This document shows positions 33,672 through 43,120 of a stretch of DNA of 64,000 nucleotides, piece after piece. The notes under the pieces are model-generated. The model had not been told where the DNA came from. It worked only from the letters and a program-made list of their open reading frames with translations, and ran no database searches. The position numbers were made by a program, and so were the translations under genes. The stretch is from an uncultured bacterium (GTDB taxonomy: Bacteria; Cyanobacteriota; Vampirovibrionia; Gastranaerophilales; Gastranaerophilaceae). The stretch's first letter is position 1. Each line of letters starts with the position of its first letter. The stretch is from assembly GCA_949298805.1 (NCBI GenBank), contig CASFXY010000001.1, forward strand, positions 1 to 64,000, read 5' to 3'.

Positions 33672-35044
33672 ATAAGATATTTTTTTTATTTATATTTTTA
33701 TTTTTTTCTTTTATCCCTGCACATGCTGCAATATTTTCCTATGACTTTTCTAAAGTTATTGCCGAACAAGATTTAGATGGGTCTTCCACTGTTTCTGTTT
33801 CAGTAATTGATAATAAAAGTTCAAAAATTTTGTATGCAAAAAATGAAAATAAACTTTTAAATACTGCTTCTGCAATGAAATTATTTACTTTTGCAAGCGC
33901 ATTAAATACCCTTGGTAAGGATTATAAATTTGAAACCGCATTTTATTTACATGGACAGAATTTGTATTTAAAGTTGGGTGCTGATCCTTTGTTGAGTGAG
34001 AATGATTTATATGAGTTGGTTGCCAAATTAACAAAGAGTTTAGATTTTGAATCTATAAAATATATATATATTGACGACAGTATTATAAGTTTTACACCTT
34101 ATCCGGACGGTTGGTGTGTTGATGATTTTTGGCCCACAATTGCCCCATTGAGTCCTTATATAATTGACGGCAATAAGGTCAAAATAAGAATTATACTTTC
34201 TCCATACAAAGAATCTTTAAATATTGTTCAAGATGATAAATACCGTTTTTCCTTTATTAATCAGCTTGTAATATCCGATAAAACCGATATTAGTCTTTTA
34301 AAAGATTATTCGGCAATGCAAAATGTCATTACCCTAAGGGGTACTATTGCTGATGACATCGATATGGAAATTCCGACTGATAATCCGAAATTACTTTTTA
34401 TATCTCGCCTTGAAGCTGCCTTTGGAAAGTATTCCGTTCCTTATAGAGATAAGTTTTATTTTAAGAAAGTCCCCTCTGGTGCTAAAAAAATTGCTGTTGT
34501 TTCACATACAATCGGGCAGGTTTCAGAACCTATTTTAAAATATTCCGATAATTTTTGTGCTGAGGTTTTGTTTAGGGTTGCAGGGGGAATTTATGCCGCA
34601 AAGCACAATATAAAGCCTGATGCTGCGGAATTAAGTCTTGGTACAACAAAAAACGGCACTTTGATGTTTAACGAGTATTACAAAAATGCCGGACTCGATA
34701 TGAATTATGTAAAAATAGCTGATGGCAGTGGTGTTTCGCGTTATAATGCTGCCAGTACAAAGTGGCTTGCGCAGGCACTTTTATTTTTAAATAAAAACTG
34801 CAATATCAAAGATTATATGGAAGGTGCCGATGAAGGTACATTAAAAAAACGCTTACGATATCTTAAGGGCAACATTTGGGCTAAAACAGGCACACATAAT
34901 GGTCTTAGTTCTCTTGTCGGTATTGTTAATACAAGAAATAATAAGAATGTTTCCTTTGCTATTATCATCCAATGTTTTTCAAAATCTTCAAAGTTACTGA
35001 AAGTTTTTGAGGATGATCTTGTTGATTGCATTTTTAATCTCTAA
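33665..35044 (+). CDS. dacB: D-alanyl-D-alanine carboxypeptidase/endopeptidase (PBP4, family S13)
   Basis: A 459-residue penicillin-binding protein with a signal peptide (FFLFIFLFFSFIPAHA). Catalytic motifs: SAMK (Ser69-Lys72), an SxN-type motif in DGSGVSRYN and KTG in WAKTGTHNGLSSL. It trims peptidoglycan stem peptides or cuts cross-links in the periplasm. GTG 33665 overlaps the nitrilase stop by seven bases. Its 3' end overlaps the convergent patatin gene by 11 bases. Confidence 0.92.
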   Translation: MLNKIFFLFIFLFFSFIPAHAAIFSYDFSKVIAEQDLDGSSTVSVSVIDNKSSKILYAKNENKLLNTASAMKLFTFASALNTLGKDYKFETAFYLHGQNLYLKLGADPLLSENDLYELVAKLTKSLDFESIKYIYIDDSIISFTPYPDGWCVDDFWPTIAPLSPYIIDGNKVKIRIILSPYKESLNIVQDDKYRFSFINQLVISDKTDISLLKDYSAMQNVITLRGTIADDIDMEIPTDNPKLLFISRLEAAFGKYSVPYRDKFYFKKVPSGAKKIAVVSHTIGQVSEPILKYSDNFCAEVLFRVAGGIYAAKHNIKPDAAELSLGTTKNGTLMFNEYYKNAGLDMNYVKIADGSGVSRYNAASTKWLAQALLFLNKNCNIKDYMEGADEGTLKKRLRYLKGNIWAKTGTHNGLSSLVGIVNTRNNKNVSFAIIIQCFSKSSKLLKVFEDDLVDCIFNL

Positions 35045-36227
35045 TTTCAATTATCTTTAGTGTTAAAATTTTAATAATTTCATCAGCACTTCTTTTGACA
35101 AGTTCCTTGTTTGACATGTTTAATTTTTTTATTATGCCAAAAGAAATTTTTTCTTTAATGTTGCCGTCAAATACTTTTTTAAATTCTAATAGCTTGTTGT
35201 ATATTTCCACGTCTATGTATTTTTTGTGTTCACACAAGTGCGAGAACAGCTCATATAGAATTACATAAGAATTCTTAATTTTTTCGTTGTGAATTTCATC
35301 TTTTAATTTTGACATAAATGTTTGTATTTGTTTGTAATTTTCATATATTTTTTTTCGCTTTAAAGGTAATGTATTTTTAAAATAATCCAGTGTTATATTG
35401 TAGCCGGTTTCTATCATTTTAATTTTTTTAGAGTCCGGTAGCATAAAATCCATAACTGATATATTGTCGGTATCGATTTTTATATAGTCAAATTTATCCT
35501 TTTGTCCGTAAAGATCAATTATATAATCAGTGGCAAAACCGGATATAGTATTGTAAACAGCATTTAAATAATCAAGTGCGGTTGAAATTTCTCGCCTGTT
35601 GCGTGTATCTTCAAGTCTGAATTCCAGTATCCTTTCTTTTTTAGAGCTTATTGTTTTGCTTATACGCCATAAGGGCCAGCTTTTAATAAGATCGCCGTCT
35701 ACTATCATGTTATTATTTATTTCAAGCGGTTTAAAAAGCCCCGGCATGCTTACCGATGCCCTTACGGCAAGCGCAATTTCGGCATCCGGAGTGTTTTCTT
35801 TTGAAAATTCATTATATTTATTGTTTGTTATATCTGTTGAATATATTATTAAGTCTTTTTTCAGGTCCTTAAATCTTACAGGAGGCATTTCACCCTTTCG
35901 GTAAGCATTTTTATAGAATTGTTTTTCGATTTTGTCCCTCATCCATTCCAAAAGTAGCTCACCCTTTGAAAGTGCAATTTGATTTCCAAAATTAAAGTTA
36001 ATGTCTTTAAAAAATTCAATATTTATTGAACAAAAAAATTCTTTTATCTCCTCAATGCTGTATCCTATGGCACACAGTGTTGCAAAAACTGACCCAATTG
36101 ATGAACCAGCGTATCCGGTAATTTTTACATTCGAGTCTGCAAGTGCCTGATAAGCGCCAACATAACTTATTCCTCTTATACCTCCGCCGCCAAAAATTAC
36201 AAAATATTCGAGATTCTTATCTTCCAT
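35034..36227 (-). CDS. Patatin-like phospholipase
   Basis: A 397-residue protein with the patatin domain in the first 230 residues: the oxyanion-hole GGGGIRGISYVGA, nucleophile motif GSSIG (Ser43) and the catalytic Asp in MIVDGDLIKSWP. The usual DG[GA] reads DGD here. The C-terminal 170 residues are helical and charged without recognised domain. No signal peptide, so it is intracellular or exported by an unknown route; several such proteins are host-directed phospholipases. It is four bases downstream of motB on the same strand, so co-transcription with motAB is likely. Confidence 0.88.
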   Translation of the reverse strand: MEDKNLEYFVIFGGGGIRGISYVGAYQALADSNVKITGYAGSSIGSVFATLCAIGYSIEEIKEFFCSINIEFFKDINFNFGNQIALSKGELLLEWMRDKIEKQFYKNAYRKGEMPPVRFKDLKKDLIIYSTDITNNKYNEFSKENTPDAEIALAVRASVSMPGLFKPLEINNNMIVDGDLIKSWPLWRISKTISSKKERILEFRLEDTRNRREISTALDYLNAVYNTISGFATDYIIDLYGQKDKFDYIKIDTDNISVMDFMLPDSKKIKMIETGYNITLDYFKNTLPLKRKKIYENYKQIQTFMSKLKDEIHNEKIKNSYVILYELFSHLCEHKKYIDVEIYNKLLEFKKVFDGNIKEKISFGIIKKLNMSNKELVKRSADEIIKILTLKIIEIRD

Positions 36228-36230
36228 TTG

Positions 36231-37190
36231 TTACTCCAGAAAGTCAGGCTTTTGCTGCATTTTATTAACATTTGAACCTTCTTCCAAACCTTCAATTCTG
36301 CTTGTTTCTTTTTTATAGACTTGTTTAAAATCTATGACGTTTTCAAGCAGTTTTTCATCTTCACCTGTTAATTTTCTTGCCGCTTCGGATACTGTTGCTG
36401 ATTTTTTTGCACCCAGACTTTTTAATGTGTCTACATTTTTGGAATCAATATTTCTATATTTATTCTTGAGTATTACAATTTCTACGCGCCTGTTTTTTTT
36501 CTTTGCACTGTTTGAATTGCCTTGTGCGATAGGAACTGTATCAGCATATCCGGAAGCTATAAAAATTGAGGGATTAAAGTTATAATTATCTATAAGGTGT
36601 CTAACTACGCTTGATGCTCTTGCGCTTGACAATTCCCAATTAGAAGGATATTTTGAATTGCTTACAGGATCGGAATCGGTGTGTCCTTCTATTCTTATAA
36701 TATGTATTGCAAAGCGTTCTTTTATTAGTTTTGCAACGGTATCCAACGGGATTAAAGAGTCGCCCGTTATTTCAGCGGATCCGGATTTAAATGTAAGCGC
36801 ATTATCTGCCAGCTTTATGACTAAGCCTCGATTATCTATTTCGGCTTTCACTCCGTCAAGCTTCATTTCGTCAATTTCTTCTTTTATATCGTGGTAGGAA
36901 TCTTCTTCATATTTCGGACTTAAATACTCAAGCATAACAGGGTTTGTTGCGCCATTGTAGCCTTCAAAAATTGAGTCAGAACTTTCCAAAATACTCTCTT
37001 GCCCGTCAAATACGTTTGATTGAAAAGCTTTTTTAAGTGCATCTTCTAATTTTGCGAAGTCTGTCATGTCGATTTGTGAAAGCGCATAGAGTACAACAAA
37101 CGTGGCAAAAAGAAGTGTCATAAAATCTGCGTATGATACAAGCCAACGTTCAAGGTTTTCATGGTCTTCATGTTTTTTTCTTTTAGCCAT
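36231..37190 (-). CDS. motB: Flagellar stator protein MotB (OmpA-like peptidoglycan binding)
   Basis: A 319-residue protein: short charged N-terminus, one membrane helix with the proton-channel aspartate in VSYADFMTLLFATFVVLYA, a plug/linker region, and a C-terminal OmpA domain (about 145-255) with IEGHTDSDPVSN and LSSARASSVVRHLI. GGAG precedes the start region and motA lies two bases upstream. The C-terminal 60 residues are a lineage extension. It implies flagellar motility, though no other flagellar genes are in view; ExbD/TolR-like alternatives lack the OmpA domain. Confidence 0.9.
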   Translation of the reverse strand: MAKRKKHEDHENLERWLVSYADFMTLLFATFVVLYALSQIDMTDFAKLEDALKKAFQSNVFDGQESILESSDSIFEGYNGATNPVMLEYLSPKYEEDSYHDIKEEIDEMKLDGVKAEIDNRGLVIKLADNALTFKSGSAEITGDSLIPLDTVAKLIKERFAIHIIRIEGHTDSDPVSNSKYPSNWELSSARASSVVRHLIDNYNFNPSIFIASGYADTVPIAQGNSNSAKKKNRRVEIVILKNKYRNIDSKNVDTLKSLGAKKSATVSEAARKLTGEDEKLLENVIDFKQVYKKETSRIEGLEEGSNVNKMQQKPDFLE

Positions 37191-37192
37191 TA

Positions 37193-37969
37193 TTAAGCAT
37201 TAGCCTCTTTCTTTTCCGCTTTCTTTTTGTCAAGCAAGTATGTTTCAAGTTTTCTTTCTATCAATGCCGGACTTTCTCCTGCTTGTATGGATAAAACTCC
37301 GGATATTATAATTTCTTTTGCAACAAAAATCTTTTGATATTTTTGCTTAATCCTTGTTGAGTATGGTATTGTGACAAGGTTTGCAAGAAAAAGACCATAA
37401 ATTGTCGCAACAAAGGCTACTGCAATCCCTGCACCGAGCTTTGAAGGGTCGGAAAGATTTTGCATAACCTGTATTAGCCCCATTACTGCACCTATGATAC
37501 CCAAAGTGGGCGCATAACCTCCTGCGGATTCGTAAACCTTTGCACCTGTTTGCACTTTATCTTCCAATCTTGCAAGTTGATTTTCCATCATCTCTCTTAC
37601 CAATGAAGGGTCTGCGCCATCCGCTACTGCCTCAAGTCCCAAGGCTAATAGCGGGTCTGATGCTTTTTTTGCTTCTTTTTCGAGTATTATAACACCTTCT
37701 TTTCTGGCTTTTTGGCTGTAATCAACAATTTCGGCTATCAGTTTATCCATATTGGGAACTTCGTTGAAATATACTGTTTTTAGAAGTGAAAATGCCGTTT
37801 TAAAGTCGGCAATAGGGAAACTCAAAAATACTGCACCGGATGTGCCGCCAATTACGATAAAAGCTGCTGTTATTTGTAAAATTTGCCCTATATTACCGCC
37901 CTCAAGTATCATGCCTGCCAAAATAAAGGCAAAACCCATAAACGTGCCGATTACTGCTGCAAAATCCAT
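37193..37969 (-). CDS. motA: Flagellar stator protein MotA
   Basis: A 258-residue inner-membrane protein with four helices: two near the N-terminus (GTFMGFAFILAGMILEGG, ITAAFIVIGGTSGAVFLSF) and two around 150-200 (GGYAPTLGIIGAVMGLIQVM, AFVATIYGLFLANLVTIP), joined by the large cytoplasmic loop of the MotA/PomA family. GGAG before ATG 37969. With MotB it forms the ion-driven stator of the flagellar motor. Confidence 0.93.
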   Translation of the reverse strand: MDFAAVIGTFMGFAFILAGMILEGGNIGQILQITAAFIVIGGTSGAVFLSFPIADFKTAFSLLKTVYFNEVPNMDKLIAEIVDYSQKARKEGVIILEKEAKKASDPLLALGLEAVADGADPSLVREMMENQLARLEDKVQTGAKVYESAGGYAPTLGIIGAVMGLIQVMQNLSDPSKLGAGIAVAFVATIYGLFLANLVTIPYSTRIKQKYQKIFVAKEIIISGVLSIQAGESPALIERKLETYLLDKKKAEKKEANA

Positions 37970-38129
37970 TATTTATTCTCCGATTTTTTATTTTATTATC
38001 TCTAAAAACTTTAATTATGGTATCAACCGTATAGCCGAATTATTTAAGCTCTTTTTGCCTTTCAGAACAAAAGTTTTACAAAATAATTTTTTGAAATATA
38101 ATTAAATTATAGTTTATGGAGGGGATTTT

Positions 38130-39371
38130 ATGTCCGGTTTGACACTTGCACAAAAAATAATTTCTCAACATTGCGATAAAACGGTAACTCCGGGTGAGCT
38201 TGTTATAGCACGTGTTGATGTTGCCGCGGTCCAAGATGGCACGGGTCCTCTCACAATTCAGGAATTTAAAAAACTCGGCAAGAGTAAGCTTGCAAATCCA
38301 TCGCGTACAATTTTATTTATTGACCATGCAGCACCAAGTCCGAGAAAAGAACTTTCAAATTCTCATTTAGTAATAAGAGATTTTGCTAAGGAATATGGCG
38401 CAGTTATCTCTGATATTGGCGAAGGTGTTTGCCATCAAAGATTGGTTGAAAGCTTTGTCAATCCTAATGAAATACTTGTAGGCGCTGATTCACATACATG
38501 CACTTCGGGCGCATTAGGCGCATTTGCAACAGGTATGGGTTCTACAGATATTGCTGTTGCCTTTGCATTGGGAAAAACTTGGCTCAAGGTTCCCTCGTCT
38601 TTCAAAATCGTTGTTAATGGCAAATTTAAAGAAAATGTTTGTTCTAAAGATTTAATGTTGTATTTAATCGGCAAGATTGGTGCTGATGGTGCTACTTACC
38701 GTGCGCTTGAATTTTGCGGTGAAGCAATAAAAAATATGTCTATGACTGAGCGTTTTACACTTGCAAACATGGCTGTTGAAGCGGGTGCAAAAGCCGGGCT
38801 TTTTGAAACCGATGATAAAACGCTTGAATTTCTTAGAGAAAACGGTCGTGAAGAAAAGTTTGTTGAACTTAAAATGGATGATGATGCCGAATATGAGCGC
38901 GTAATTGAGATTGATGCATCAGAAATAATACCTTGCGTTTCTTGTCCTCATACCGTAGATAACGTTAAATTTGCAAAAGATTTAAAAGACATAAAAGTAA
39001 ATCAAGTTTTTGTGGGTACTTGCACAAACGGTAGAATTGAAGATTTACGCGTGGTTGCTGCAGTGTTAAAGGGTAAGAAAAAACATCCGGATGTGCGCAT
39101 GATTATTGTTCCTGCATCTCCGAAAATATATCTGCAAGCTGCTAAAGAAGGATTAATCCAAACTTTTATTGAGGCCGGTGCAACCTTTTTGCCTGCCGGT
39201 TGCGGTCCTTGTGTGGGTGTACATGGCGGCATTTTGGGAGATGGAGAAGTTTGTTTGGCAACTCAAAACAGAAATTTTCAGGGCAGGATGGGCAACACAA
39301 AAGGCTTTATATATCTTGCTTCTCCTTATGTTGCCGCCAAAACTGCTATTGCAGGTTATATTACGGATTAA
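38130..39371 (+). CDS. leuC: 3-isopropylmalate dehydratase large subunit-like, copy 2
   Basis: A 413-residue paralogue of the protein at 31572-32837 with the same motifs: [35 protein letters not shown] and PAGCGPCVGVHGGI. The Fe-S ligands are kept. The substitution of HGG for HCG after the CGPC motif, and the different substrate loop, suggest a distinct substrate. GGAGGGG precedes ATG 38130. It stands alone, followed by the tRNA-Met promoter; no leuD or leuB is in view. Confidence 0.88.
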   Translation: MSGLTLAQKIISQHCDKTVTPGELVIARVDVAAVQDGTGPLTIQEFKKLGKSKLANPSRTILFIDHAAPSPRKELSNSHLVIRDFAKEYGAVISDIGEGVCHQRLVESFVNPNEILVGADSHTCTSGALGAFATGMGSTDIAVAFALGKTWLKVPSSFKIVVNGKFKENVCSKDLMLYLIGKIGADGATYRALEFCGEAIKNMSMTERFTLANMAVEAGAKAGLFETDDKTLEFLRENGREEKFVELKMDDDAEYERVIEIDASEIIPCVSCPHTVDNVKFAKDLKDIKVNQVFVGTCTNGRIEDLRVVAAVLKGKKKHPDVRMIIVPASPKIYLQAAKEGLIQTFIEAGATFLPAGCGPCVGVHGGILGDGEVCLATQNRNFQGRMGNTKGFIYLASPYVAAKTAIAGYITD

Positions 39372-39382
39372 TCCTGTTAAGC

Positions 39383-39411
39383 TTGACCGTTTTTTTTGTT
39401 AATGCTTTAAT
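39383..39411 (+). promoter_or_regulatory. Promoter for the tRNA-Met transcript
   Basis: TTGACC (39383-39388), 17-base spacer, TTTAAT (39406-39411). Transcription would start near 39418, so the leader element at 39421-39558 would be included in the precursor. Confidence 0.6.
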
Positions 39412-39420
39412 AAAATAGAT

Positions 39421-39558
39421 GATAATTGAATAACTAAAGTCGTCACGGGCCTGTGGCACTCTGCCGAGAAAAAGGTGACTAAATGTCACGTTTTTCGAGA
39501 GGGAAGGTAGCGCAGCTACCGCAAGCCCGTTTGATAATTAAATAACTCAAGTCGTCAC
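39421..39558 (+). other. tRNA-Met leader element: decoy 5' copy plus inverted copy
   Basis: A 37-base segment at 39421-39457 (AT-rich spacer plus the first bases of the tRNA) recurs at 39533-39569 with two mismatches. Between them lie a long hairpin (GTGAC/GTCAC with A5/T5 arms, about 39459-39501), GGTAGCGCAG (39506-39515, a direct copy of the tRNA D-arm at 39576-39585) and an inverted segment 39519-39530. The inverted segment can pair with the decoy (39445-39456) or the real tRNA 5' end (39557-39568), 12 positions each with one C/A mismatch. GCTACCGC (39515-39522) also complements tRNA 39573-39580. The logic is the same as at tRNA-Lys, but sequences differ except for TGATAATTGAATAA (39420-39433). 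Confidence 0.65.
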
Positions 39559-39630
<72 letters not shown>

Positions 39631-39651
39631 TTTTTTAGAATTATTACGGTT

Positions 39652-40701
39652 ATGTCTAAATATTTTACTGGTTCTTATATTGTAACGATTGTAGGTTTGA
39701 TACTTGCCTATTTTTGGGGTGAGCATGTGCATGTATCAAGCGGCTTGTCATGCGTTTTTATTGCTTTAGTGCTGAGTATACTCGAGGTCAGCCTATCTTT
39801 TGATAATGCAGTTGTCAATGCATCAAGGTTGGAAAAAATGTCACCAAAATGGCAGCATAGGTTTCTTACTTGGGGAATATTAATTGCTGTATTTGGCATG
39901 CGTTTTTTGTTTCCCATCTTAGTTGTTTCGATATTTGCCAATGTTGGACTTGTAGAAGTTGCCAATATGGCTTTAACTGATGCTGACAAATACGCACATT
40001 ATCTGCACATTTCGCATCCGCCTATTATAACTTTCGGTGGCACTTTTTTAATGATGCTTTTCTTTTCTTATTTCTTTAATCCGGAAAAAAAAGTTCACTG
40101 GTTAGGGATTATTGAACATAAACTTGTTTCTCTTGGCGATTTTAAGGGTATACAAATTGTTTTAACATTATTTGCCTTGTTTGTAATGCAAAATTTTCTT
40201 ACGCAAGATATAAGGCATGAAGTTGTTATTGCAGGTATTTGGGGTATTATAATATACCTTTTGATTGATGGTTTTACACACATGCTTGAAAAGAGAAGTG
40301 AAAATACTAATTGTAGTGTTAAGATTACTAACTCAGGTCTTAAAAGCAGTTGTTTTGCAGGTTTTCTATATCTTGAATTAATCGATGCTTCATTTTCGCT
40401 TGATGGTGTTCTGGGTGCATTTGCGCTTAGTAAAGATATTTTAATTATTACAATCGGTCTTTCTATTGGTGCTATGTTTGTTCGTTCATTGACAATTATG
40501 CTTGTCGAGAAAAAAACTCTCAACGAATATATTTATCTTGAACAGGGCGCACATTGGGCAATAGGCGCTTTAAGCTTTATTATGCTTTATTCGGCAATTC
40601 ATGAAGTGCCCGAGGTAATAACAGGTTTGCTGGGTTTGGGTTTTATTGTTGCAGCGTTTATTTCTTCTTTAATTCACAATAAAAATCAATCTAGGTTATA
40701 A
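39652..40701 (+). CDS. DUF475/TerC-superfamily integral membrane protein
   Basis: A 349-residue membrane protein with about nine helices. The two halves carry the acidic motifs of the TerC/DUF475 group: SILEVSLSFDNAVVNASRL near residues 43-61 and LELIDASFSLDGVLGAFAL near 238-256. TerC-like proteins are implicated in metal (Mn2+) export and tellurium resistance; DUF475 members have no firm function. It begins 22 bases after the tRNA with no terminator, so it is probably co-transcribed with it. The 3' end overlaps the convergent hydrolase gene by 16 bases. Confidence 0.85.
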   Translation: MSKYFTGSYIVTIVGLILAYFWGEHVHVSSGLSCVFIALVLSILEVSLSFDNAVVNASRLEKMSPKWQHRFLTWGILIAVFGMRFLFPILVVSIFANVGLVEVANMALTDADKYAHYLHISHPPIITFGGTFLMMLFFSYFFNPEKKVHWLGIIEHKLVSLGDFKGIQIVLTLFALFVMQNFLTQDIRHEVVIAGIWGIIIYLLIDGFTHMLEKRSENTNCSVKITNSGLKSSCFAGFLYLELIDASFSLDGVLGAFALSKDILIITIGLSIGAMFVRSLTIMLVEKKTLNEYIYLEQGAHWAIGALSFIMLYSAIHEVPEVITGLLGLGFIVAAFISSLIHNKNQSRL

Positions 40702-41501
40702 ACGGGGTATTCCCTTTTAAGTTTTCTTACTATCGACATATCCAGTGACTCGAACAATGCATTTTCAGTGTTCTGGGCGTTTGCCAAAATTTTACCTGCA
40801 GGATTTGTAATCATAGAGTTGCCTATTGAATATAAAAACGGATTGCTTGTGCCGATTAAATTTGAAGTTACAAAATAAACCAGATTTTCCGCAGCCCTTG
40901 TTATATTAAATGCTCTCCAGCAGTTTATAAAATCTGCAACTTCTTGCTCATTTGTTTTGCTAAGTGTGCACCAAGCGGAAGGAGAAACAATAATTTCTGC
41001 ACCCATTTTGATAAGAGTTTTGTATAAAAGCGGGTATCTGATGTCAAAACATATACTGATGCCTACTTTTGCAAAATCAAAGCTAATAACTGCCGGCGTA
41101 TTTCCTGCAGAAATTTTTTGTCCTTCGTTACCTCCCAGATAGTTATAAAGGTGTATTTTTCTGTATTTGCCAATAATTGAACCTTTTCTGTCAAGCGCGT
41201 ATGAAGTATTGTATAATCTTCCGTCCTTCCCTTTTTCAATTATTGTGCCGCATATAATATTTGTTCCGAATTGTTTTGCAAGTTGTGAAAAATAAGCAAG
41301 AGTGGGCGATGAATTTTCTTCTTCAGGTTGTTCTGTAAAACTTCTGTCATCAATTCCGGTTGAAAAAAATTCTGGCAATATTACAAGATCCAATCCGTCT
41401 TTTGAATTATCGCAAATCATTTGCCCTATTCTGTTGCAGTTATACATTTTGTCGCCAAGTTTGGGGCAAAATTGTATGCTTAAAATTTTCACTTTTGTCA
41501 T
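40686..41501 (-). CDS. Carbon-nitrogen hydrolase (nitrilase superfamily), copy 2
   Basis: A 271-residue member with the triad in LVILPEFFSTG (Glu), GKYRKIHLYNY (Lys) and VGISICFDIRYPLL (Cys). Divergent from bioA across a 62-base gap. Closest in style to predicted amidohydrolases/Nit-type enzymes. Substrate cannot be read from the sequence. Confidence 0.82.
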   Translation of the reverse strand: MTKVKILSIQFCPKLGDKMYNCNRIGQMICDNSKDGLDLVILPEFFSTGIDDRSFTEQPEEENSSPTLAYFSQLAKQFGTNIICGTIIEKGKDGRLYNTSYALDRKGSIIGKYRKIHLYNYLGGNEGQKISAGNTPAVISFDFAKVGISICFDIRYPLLYKTLIKMGAEIIVSPSAWCTLSKTNEQEVADFINCWRAFNITRAAENLVYFVTSNLIGTSNPFLYSIGNSMITNPAGKILANAQNTENALFESLDMSIVRKLKREYPVYNLD

Positions 41502-41563
41502 AGCGTTTATCTTTCTCTATTTTTTTAAAGGTATATAATAATTTTATCTTAAGGAGGAATTTT

Positions 41564-42919
41564 ATGCATACACTAAATGATGAACTTGTTGCAAAAGATT
41601 TAAAATATATATGGCACCCATGCTCTCAAATGAAAGATTATGAAGAACTGAGTCCAATTATTATAAAATATGCCAAAGGTATCAATTTATACTCAATTGA
41701 GGGTAAAAAGTATCTCGATGTGGTAAGCTCTTGGTGGTGCAATCTTTTGGGACATTGTAACGAAAGAATTTCAAATGCCGTAAAAGAACAGCTTGATACA
41801 CTTGAGCATGTTATTTTTGCAAATTTTTCACACCCAAAAGCTATTGAATTGTGCGAGTCCTTATCTAAAGTTTTGCCCAAGGGGTTGGAAAAATTTTGTT
41901 TTACCGATAATGGCTCATCAGCTATTGAGGCTGCAATGAAAATGAGTTTTCAATATCATTATCAAACAGGAAATCCTCAAAAAACGCGTTTTATGGCATT
42001 GTCTGATGCTTACCATGGCGAAACAATAGGTGCGCTTTCGGTTGGTGGGGTAGATTTATATTCTGAAATTTATAAGCCTGTCTTGCTTGATATTGTTCGG
42101 ATTAAAGGTCCTGATTGCTACAGATGCCCTTTTGGGCTTAATTGTTCAGAATGTGAAGCGCAGTGTATTGAATACGCAAAGGACAGTTTTGAAAATTGGG
42201 GTGATAAAACCTGTGCAATTGTTATTGAGCCGCTTGTCCAGGCTGCAGCAGGTATGAAAATATACTCTCCAAAATACTTGGTTAAGTTGCGACAATTATG
42301 TGACAAGTACAATGTTCATTTAATTGCTGATGAAATAGCTACAGGATACGGGAGAACGGGAAAAATGTTTGCTTGCGAGCATGCCGAAATTTCGCCTGAT
42401 ATTATGTGTTTATCAAAGGGGCTGACCGGTGGTTATATGCCCATGGCGCTTGCTGTTACAACAAAAAAAATATTCGATGCCTTTTATGCGCCTTACTCCG
42501 AAGGCAAAGCTTTTATGCATTCTCACACTTATAGCGGCAACCCTCTGGCTTGTGCTGCTGCATGTGAAGTTCTAAGGATATTAAAAGATGATAATGTTAT
42601 TGAAAATGCTCAAAAAAAAGCTGTTTATTTTAATAAATTGATAAAAGATAAATTTGCCAATCATAAAAATGTTGGGGATATAAGATCCATAGGGCTAATT
42701 AATGCTATAGAAATAGTAAGTGACAAAAAGAATAAAAAACCTTTTGATTCTAAGCTAAGGATTGGTTATCAAATATATAAAGAGGCGCTTAAAAAAGGTG
42801 TTTTACTTCGCCCGTTGGGGGATGTTATTTATTTTAACCCGCCTCTTATAATTTCTGAACCAGATATGCAATATGCTCTCAACGTTGCTTATGAAAGTTT
42901 AACAAGCATTCTCAATTAG
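41564..42919 (+). CDS. bioA: Adenosylmethionine-8-amino-7-oxononanoate aminotransferase
   Basis: A 451-residue class III aminotransferase of biotin synthesis that makes DAPA from KAPA. Motifs: IWHPCSQMKDYE (BioA-type N-terminus), DNGSSAIEAAMKMS, DAYHGETIGALSVG, ADEIATGYGRTG and the PLP lysine in CLSKGLTGGYMP. The Cys-rich loop CYRCPFGLNCSECEAQC is seen in some BioA proteins. AAGGAGG before ATG 41564. No other biotin genes are in the window and no BirA operator is evident. Confidence 0.93.
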   Translation: MHTLNDELVAKDLKYIWHPCSQMKDYEELSPIIIKYAKGINLYSIEGKKYLDVVSSWWCNLLGHCNERISNAVKEQLDTLEHVIFANFSHPKAIELCESLSKVLPKGLEKFCFTDNGSSAIEAAMKMSFQYHYQTGNPQKTRFMALSDAYHGETIGALSVGGVDLYSEIYKPVLLDIVRIKGPDCYRCPFGLNCSECEAQCIEYAKDSFENWGDKTCAIVIEPLVQAAAGMKIYSPKYLVKLRQLCDKYNVHLIADEIATGYGRTGKMFACEHAEISPDIMCLSKGLTGGYMPMALAVTTKKIFDAFYAPYSEGKAFMHSHTYSGNPLACAAACEVLRILKDDNVIENAQKKAVYFNKLIKDKFANHKNVGDIRSIGLINAIEIVSDKKNKKPFDSKLRIGYQIYKEALKKGVLLRPLGDVIYFNPPLIISEPDMQYALNVAYESLTSILN

Positions 42920-43031
42920 CGATTCTTTATTTAGCCGTTTTATACAACTTGTTATATAAAAGGCTGAAGTTTGTATATTAAATCATGTTCTTGGAAGCTC
43001 ATAAACCAGTCTAAACGGTGTATAAAACCAA

Positions 43032-43068
43032 TTTTACATTGACAGTGTAAAATAAAATATTCTACAAT
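43032..43068 (+). promoter_or_regulatory. RND-operon promoter with overlapping inverted repeat
   Basis: TTGACA (43039-43044), 18-base spacer, TACAAT (43063-43068). The -35 lies between the arms of TTTTACA (43032-43038) and TGTAAAA (43046-43052), a perfect 7-base inverted repeat that looks like a repressor operator. No TetR or MarR gene is adjacent. Confidence 0.65.
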
Positions 43069-43120
43069 ATATTAAGAATTATCCTGTATTTGGCATGGAT
43101 ATTATGGGGAGTAGAATATT

